Assembly (NCBI GenBank): GCA_017549325.1
Contig: JAFYVA010000085.1
Span: forward strand, 1 to 19,694
DNA from: Oscillospiraceae bacterium
Lineage (GTDB): Bacteria; Bacillota_A; Clostridia; Oscillospirales; Oscillospiraceae
Direction of reading: 5' to 3'
DNA length: 19,694 nucleotides
In this document: positions 15,824 through 19,694 of the stretch, one piece after another
Position numbering within the stretch: the first letter of the stretch is position 1
Layout of the letters: every line of letters begins with the position of its first letter
Translations under genes and position numbers: made by a program
The notes under the pieces: model-generated
What the model saw: only the letters and a program-made list of their open reading frames with translations
Told to the model about the DNA's origin: nothing
Databases searched by the model: none

Positions 15824-17167
15824 CTACAGGCCGCTGCCGCGGAGCATGATCTCCTGCCATAAAACAGGGCCTACCGCGCCGCTTTGGTCGAGTCCCATCT
15901 GACGCTGCATGGCTTGCACTGCCGCTGCGGTGTCGGCGTCGAATACGCCCGTCACCGACACGGAGGGAATGTCGCTGTCGCGCTGGGCGATGCGCTGCAG
16001 ATTGGTCTGCAGCTGCACCACACTCTGTCCCGTGTCGCCCCGGACAAGGAAGCGGCCCGGATAGATCTCCGAGAGAAATTGCTGATACTCCTGGGGCAAT
16101 TCGCGGATCAGGGCATCGTAGTCCTCCTGCACCGCGTTCCATGTGTTCCGCCCCACGATGCCATCGATGGGCAGGCCGCTCGTGCTCTGGAAGGCGTACA
16201 CCGCATCCCGCGTGGCCTCGTCGAATGTGCCGGTGATGGCGATGGGCGGCAGCTGCGGCAGAAAGAACCCGAGGAATGCCAGATAATACTGGATAGTCCT
16301 GACCCCAACGCCGCTGTCGCCAAGGCGCAGTACAGCGGGAAAGACCCGCTGCGCCTCGGTGATGGTAAGCCCCTCGCTGGCCAGTTCCGAGAGGCGTTTT
16401 ACACCACCCCAGACCTCCTTGATCTTGTACCATGTGGACTTGCCCACGATGCCGTCCACCTCCAGATTGAATATCTCCTGAAAGGTACGCACCGCCGTCT
16501 CGGTGGCGCTGTCAAAGATATTGGAGATGGGGGAGATGGCGGGCAGAGCGGGATAGTTCTTGCGGATGCGGTTGAGCTGCTGCTGGATGGTGCGTACATC
16601 CTGTCCTGCGTCGCCCCGGCGCAGGGGACGGCCGGGATAGGAGGGGACACTGTCGCCTACCGGTGCGTCAAAGACGATGTTGATGTTGCTGCCGTAATAG
16701 TGCTGCAAGATGGCATAGGGGATATATCCCTGCTCTGCCAGCGACACGCTGCCCCATTGGCTTAAGCCCGCGCACTGGGTCTGGGCCCCGTCGCAGAAGG
16801 CGGCGAAGAGCGGCTCAATATTGCCCTGTCGGACGATGTAGTTGTTGAACATATTGTCCACAAGGCGGCTGATGTTGTCATAGACATTGCCTCCGAGCAC
16901 ATAGATCTGATCTCTCGCGGTGGTGGAGGTGATATCGAAATCGTAGCCCCGTGAGGGATAGAACTCCGTATAGATGCGGTTGAGAGCAAAGGAGATCTGG
17001 GCTAAGATGTTGGCTCGCAGGGCATTGTCCGGCCATGTTGGATAGAGCTCGTTGGAGGCTACATTCTTAATGTAGGAGGAAAAGGGAATGGTGATGTTCC
17101 CGGCATCACTGTTTGGCAGACCCAGATGGACGGTGATGTATTCCGGTACAACGGGAAGCGGTGGCAT
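15824..17167 (-). CDS. SleC-like spore cortex-lytic protein: SpoIID-like domain plus three peptidoglycan-binding repeats
   Basis: A 447-residue protein. Residues 8-165 match the SleC/SpoIID-type lytic transglycosylase region: VVPEYITVHLG, then YIKNVASNE40-LYPTWPDNALRA with the likely catalytic Glu, and LSQWGSVSLAEQGY. Three PG_binding_1 repeats follow (about 181-250, 279-348 and 373-440), each with a GD(A/S/T)G start and an (I/A)VG...(T/L)W end. In clostridial spores SleC degrades cortex peptidoglycan at germination after a prodomain is removed by Csp proteases. Here the frame starts right at the catalytic region, with no prodomain and no signal peptide; the prodomain-like part is the preceding gene. 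GGAGG eight bases upstream supports the start at 17167. The start lies two bases after the upstream stop. Confidence 0.87.
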   Translation of the reverse strand: MPPLPVVPEYITVHLGLPNSDAGNITIPFSSYIKNVASNELYPTWPDNALRANILAQISFALNRIYTEFYPSRGYDFDITSTTARDQIYVLGGNVYDNISRLVDNMFNNYIVRQGNIEPLFAAFCDGAQTQCAGLSQWGSVSLAEQGYIPYAILQHYYGSNINIVFDAPVGDSVPSYPGRPLRRGDAGQDVRTIQQQLNRIRKNYPALPAISPISNIFDSATETAVRTFQEIFNLEVDGIVGKSTWYKIKEVWGGVKRLSELASEGLTITEAQRVFPAVLRLGDSGVGVRTIQYYLAFLGFFLPQLPPIAITGTFDEATRDAVYAFQSTSGLPIDGIVGRNTWNAVQEDYDALIRELPQEYQQFLSEIYPGRFLVRGDTGQSVVQLQTNLQRIAQRDSDIPSVSVTGVFDADTAAAVQAMQRQMGLDQSGAVGPVLWQEIMLRGSGL

Positions 17168-17169
17168 GG

Positions 17170-17538
17170 TTACGACCTCCTTTCTGTCGGCAGGAGGGGT
17201 ACCAGCACCACGGGGAGGATGGTTTTGATCCGGGCGAAGAGAAATACCGGATGAGTCTGGGGTGTAAATAGGGGGTGGCTGACGGTAACAATATAGCGCC
17301 GTGGGCTTTGGGGCGCCGTTTCGGCGTTTTGTGATTCTGCTGCGGGATTGGCGGGGAGGGCAAGCCCGTCGGCAATGCCGCTCTCGTCGGTGCGGCCACG
17401 GTAGAGCATGGTGCCTCCATCACGGTCGAACACGTCGACCGTGGCATCGGGCACGGGAAACGCTCCCAGAGCCGTGCTCACTTGCAGCCGTAATGTGCCG
17501 AAGTCCTGCAAAGGGGAAGAGAAGTCTTGTATTGGCAT
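17170..17538 (-). CDS. Small carboxypeptidase-regulatory-like (beta-sandwich) protein resembling the SleC prodomain
   Basis: A 122-residue protein without a signal peptide. The pattern LRLQVSTALGAFPVPDATVDVF, a TDESGIADGLALP turn and RRYIVTVSHPLF is that of a small beta-sandwich like the carboxypeptidase regulatory domain. From memory, clostridial SleC proteins begin with just such a domain before the Csp cleavage site and the PVVPE-x-I-x-VHLG segment, so this looks like the detached N-terminal part of SleC. The start at 17538 has AGGAGG eight bases upstream; the in-frame ATG at 17556 would sit before that site. The ribosome binding site of the next gene lies in its last codons, and only 2 nt separate the two. 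Confidence 0.72.
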   Translation of the reverse strand: MPIQDFSSPLQDFGTLRLQVSTALGAFPVPDATVDVFDRDGGTMLYRGRTDESGIADGLALPANPAAESQNAETAPQSPRRYIVTVSHPLFTPQTHPVFLFARIKTILPVVLVPLLPTERRS

Positions 17539-17560
17539 GGTGATACCTCCTATCACTATC

Positions 17561-17589
17561 TATGGTATGAGGCGGCAGGGGAGAGGGTG
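17561..17589 (-). promoter_or_regulatory. Candidate sigma-K-type (sporulation) promoter for the SleC-like pair
   Basis: On the minus strand, CACC (17589-17586), 16 bases, then CATACCATA (17569-17561) fits the B. subtilis sigma-K pattern mACm, 16-17 bases, CATAnnnTA. The implied start is near 17554, leaving a very short leader in front of AGGAGG (17551-17546). No sigma-A promoter is visible here. The motif is short and could be chance. Confidence 0.35.
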
Positions 17590-17599
17590 AAACAGAGAC

Positions 17600-17627
17600 T
17601 TGACAAAATCTTCAAAAGTGGTACAAT
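17600..17627 (+). promoter_or_regulatory. Sigma-A promoter of the leuS T-box transcript
   Basis: A perfect -35 TTGACA (17600-17605), a 16-base spacer and -10 TACAAT (17622-17627) place the start near 17634, just before the T-box leader. It diverges from the SleC-like pair. Confidence 0.82.
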
Positions 17628-17633
17628 GTACGG

Positions 17634-17906
17634 GTATGTTACCAAAAGCAATGAAGGGAAAAAGACGAAGCAGCGTCACCTAAAGAGAGTCGGCGGTTGG
17701 TGTGAGCCGATGGGAGCACTTCGCTATACTGGCCCCGGAGCTTCTCATCTCAATAGGGTGAGACGGAGCGTGCAGCCGTTATCTGCATACCTCTTGCAGG
17801 AGAGGAACTGAGGGAGACAGGGGGAACTCTGTGTCCGAATCAGGGTGGTACCACGCGTTTACAGCGTCCCTGACCGCATAAGCGGTCAAGGGCGTTTTTT
17901 ATTTTA
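17634..17906 (+). promoter_or_regulatory. T-box riboswitch, leucine specific, controlling leuS
   Basis: A complete T-box leader that senses uncharged tRNA-Leu and lets transcription continue into leuS. AGAGAG (17684-17689) is the stem I GA motif; TCGGC/GCCGA (17690-17694 with 17706-17710) closes the distal part. The probable specifier is CTC (17749-17751), followed by AATAGGG where T-boxes usually have A-x-TAGG; CTC codes Leu. Small hairpins follow, including CCTCT/AGAGG (17790-17805) and ACAG/CTGT (17817-17832, stem III). The antiterminator pairs AGGG (17842-17845) and ACG (17853-17855) with CGT-CCCT (17865-17871), leaving the canonical 7-base bulge TGGTACC (17846-17852). TGGT can pair with ACCA of a tRNA with discriminator A, as in tRNA-Leu. 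This accounts for the gene-free stretch 17539-17944. Confidence 0.93.
17864..17906 (+). terminator. T-box regulated terminator before leuS
   Basis: The arm CGTCCCTGACCGC (17865-17877) pairs with GCGGTC-AA-GGGCG (17882-17894) around the loop ATAA, with one small bulge, followed by six T's and an AT tract. Its left arm contains the CGTCCCT used by the antiterminator, so the two structures exclude each other. Confidence 0.9.
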
Positions 17907-17944
17907 TCTGCAAAATTTATTTATCATAGAAGGAGATCAACACT

Positions 17945-19694
17945 ATGCATTACGATTTTGCGGCCATTGAGAAAAAATGGCAGGATAACTGGGAGGTCAG
18001 CAAGCCCTATGCTGCCATCACCGGTGATAAGAGCCGTCCCAAGTTCTACGGCCTCATTGAGTTCCCCTATCCCAGTGCCGCAGGCCTCCATGTGGGCCAT
18101 CCCCGTCCCTTTACGGCCATCGATATCGTCAGCCGTAAGCGCCGTATGGAGGGTTACAATGTTCTGTTCCCCATCGGCTACGATGCCTTCGGTCTGCCCA
18201 CCGAAAACTTCGCCATCAAGAATCACATCCACCCCTCCATCGTGACCCGCGACAACATCGCCAACTTCACCCGTCAGCTGAAGATGCTGGGTTACGGTTT
18301 CGACTGGGACCGCGTGGTGGACACCACCGATCCCAAGTACTACAAGTGGACCCAGTGGATTTTCCTGCAGATGTATAAGAAGGGCCTTGCCTACAAGACC
18401 ACTATGCCCATCAACTGGTGCACCAGCTGTAAGGTTGGTCTGGCCAACGAGGAAGTGGTGGAAGGTAAGTGCGAGCGCTGCGGCGGCGAGGTCGTGCGTA
18501 AGGAGAAGAGCCAGTGGATGCTGGCCATCACCAAGTACGCCGATCGCCTCATCGACGATCTGGACGAGCTGGATTACATCGAGCGCGTCAAGGTGCAGCA
18601 GAAGAACTGGATCGGCCGTTCCTACGGTACCGATGCCACCTTTAAGACCAACACCGGCGACGATGTCACCGTCTACACCACCCGTGTGGACACCATCTTC
18701 GGTGTCACCTACATGGTCATTTCTCCCGAGCATCCCATGCTGGAGAAGTGGAAGGATCAGATCGGCAACTGGGACGAGGTGGCTGCCTATCAGCTGGCCG
18801 CTTCCCGTAAGTCCGATTTCGAGCGCGGTGAGCTGAACAAGGAGAAGACCGGTGTCCGTCTCGAGGGCATCGAGATCTACAACCCCATCAATGGCAAGGC
18901 CATCCCTATGTTTGTCTCCGACTATGTCCTGATGGGCTACGGTACCGGTATCGTCATGGGCGTGCCCGGCCACGACCAGCGCGACTGGGAGTTCGCCACC
19001 AAGTTCGGCCTGCCCATCATCGAGGTGGTCAAGGGCGGTGACATTACCAAGGAAGCCTTCGTTCTGAAGGATGACACCGGTATCATGGTCAACTCCGAGT
19101 TCCTCAACGGCATGACCGTTAAGGATGCCATCCCCGCCATGCGTGATTACGCCATCGAGCACGGCTGGGGCAAGGAGAAGGTCAACTACAAGCTCCGTGA
19201 CTGGGTCTTTACCCGTCAGCGTTACTGGGGCGAGCCCATTCCTCTGGTGAACTGCCCCAAGTGTGGCTGGGTGCCTCTGGATGAGAGCGAGCTGCCTCTG
19301 CTGCTGCCCAACGTGGAGAGCTACGAGCCCACTGATGACGGCGAGAGCCCCCTGGCCAAGATGACCGACTGGGTCAAGACCAGCTGCCCCAAGTGCGGCG
19401 GTCCTGCCAACCGTGAGACCGACACCATGCCCAACTGGGCCGGTTCCTGCTGGTACTACCTGCGCTATATGGATCCCCACAACGACAACGAGTTCCTCTC
19501 CAAGGAAGCCGAGGAGTACTGGGGCCCTGTGGATTGGTACAACGGCGGTATGGAGCACACCACGCTGCATCTGCTCTACTCCCGTTTCTGGCATAAGTTC
19601 CTCTACGATATCGGTGTTGTCCACACCAAGGAGCCCTATGCCAAGCGCACCAGCCACGGCATGATCCTGGGTAAGAACCCCCACTATATCGGCA
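17945..19694 (+). CDS. leuS: Leucyl-tRNA synthetase, N-terminal 583 codons (3' truncated by window edge)
   Basis: LeuRS charges tRNA-Leu. The class I HIGH motif reads H49-V-G-H52 in [31 protein letters not shown] and KCERCGGEV form a zinc-binding knuckle. The editing (CP1) domain shows [14 protein letters not shown] and [21 protein letters not shown], with the Asp that anchors mischarged amino acids. A second CPKC pair and [15 protein letters not shown] belong to the catalytic half. The window ends after [13 protein letters not shown], just where the KMSKS loop is expected; about 220 or more residues are missing compared with a typical bacterial LeuRS. Start 17945 follows AGGAG and the family opening YDF-x-x-IEKKWQ. 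Expression is controlled by the T-box upstream. Bases 17907-17944 are an AT-rich spacer with the ribosome binding site. Confidence 0.97.
   Translation, partial: MHYDFAAIEKKWQDNWEVSKPYAAITGDKSRPKFYGLIEFPYPSAAGLHVGHPRPFTAIDIVSRKRRMEGYNVLFPIGYDAFGLPTENFAIKNHIHPSIVTRDNIANFTRQLKMLGYGFDWDRVVDTTDPKYYKWTQWIFLQMYKKGLAYKTTMPINWCTSCKVGLANEEVVEGKCERCGGEVVRKEKSQWMLAITKYADRLIDDLDELDYIERVKVQQKNWIGRSYGTDATFKTNTGDDVTVYTTRVDTIFGVTYMVISPEHPMLEKWKDQIGNWDEVAAYQLAASRKSDFERGELNKEKTGVRLEGIEIYNPINGKAIPMFVSDYVLMGYGTGIVMGVPGHDQRDWEFATKFGLPIIEVVKGGDITKEAFVLKDDTGIMVNSEFLNGMTVKDAIPAMRDYAIEHGWGKEKVNYKLRDWVFTRQRYWGEPIPLVNCPKCGWVPLDESELPLLLPNVESYEPTDDGESPLAKMTDWVKTSCPKCGGPANRETDTMPNWAGSCWYYLRYMDPHNDNEFLSKEAEEYWGPVDWYNGGMEHTTLHLLYSRFWHKFLYDIGVVHTKEPYAKRTSHGMILGKNPHYIG

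Noticed and set aside
17924..19684. A 586-codon minus-strand open frame opposite leuS
   Set aside because: Shadow of leuS; the plus strand has all LeuRS motifs and a T-box.
1..19694. CRISPR arrays, insertion sequences, tRNA or rRNA genes, phage or plasmid genes
   Set aside because: No regularly spaced repeats, transposase or integrase motifs, or structural RNA other than the T-box could be recognised by reading both strands.

Overview
This window looks like core chromosome from a fairly GC-rich, probably spore-forming member of the Clostridia, most likely in or near the Oscillospiraceae/Ruminococcaceae. Evidence for this: Firmicutes-type gene clusters (smc-ftsY; yhbY-nadD-yqeK-rsfS), strong AGGAGG-type ribosome binding sites, a T-box leader before leuS, a TepA-type ClpP-like protein and a SleC-type spore-cortex enzyme. 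The assignment is inference; there is no rRNA in the window. I see no mobile element, tRNA, rRNA or CRISPR array.

Layout. (1) 1-5154 (+): a compact, overlapping run with its 5' end outside the window: C-terminus of an ABC-F ATPase, a flavodoxin-like protein, prfA (RF1), a LUD-domain protein with a C-terminal cysteine cluster, a Sua5-CoaE fusion, and an MBL-fold hydrolase. It ends at a strong, apparently bidirectional terminator (5154-5188). (2) 5201-6496 (-): a lone sugar-type ABC substrate-binding lipoprotein with a good sigma-A promoter. (3) 6624-7325 (+): a TepA/ClpP-like protein. (4) 7383-15819 (+): a near-consensus promoter drives smc, ftsY, rph, a small three-helix membrane protein, a zinc-ribbon protein, rdgB, yhbY, a nadD-yqeK fusion and rsfS, closed by a second bidirectional terminator. 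(5) 17538-15824 (-): two coupled genes that together resemble a SleC spore-cortex lytic enzyme split between its N-terminal prodomain and its SpoIID-like/peptidoglycan-binding part. (6) 17600-19694 (+): a sigma-A promoter, a complete leucine T-box leader and the first 583 codons of leuS, which runs off the end.

The theme is translation and genome maintenance. RF1, Sua5 (t6A synthesis), ABC-F, RNase PH, YhbY, RsfS and LeuRS act on tRNA, ribosome or translation; SMC and FtsY act in chromosome segregation and membrane targeting; RdgB, NadD, YqeK and CoaE act in nucleotide and cofactor metabolism or housekeeping.

The most noteworthy points are the split SleC prodomain with a sigma-K-like promoter candidate, the Sua5-CoaE fusion, the LUD gene between prfA and sua5 where prmC is often found, and the two small uncharacterised genes between rph and rdgB. 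I found no clearly new multi-gene system.
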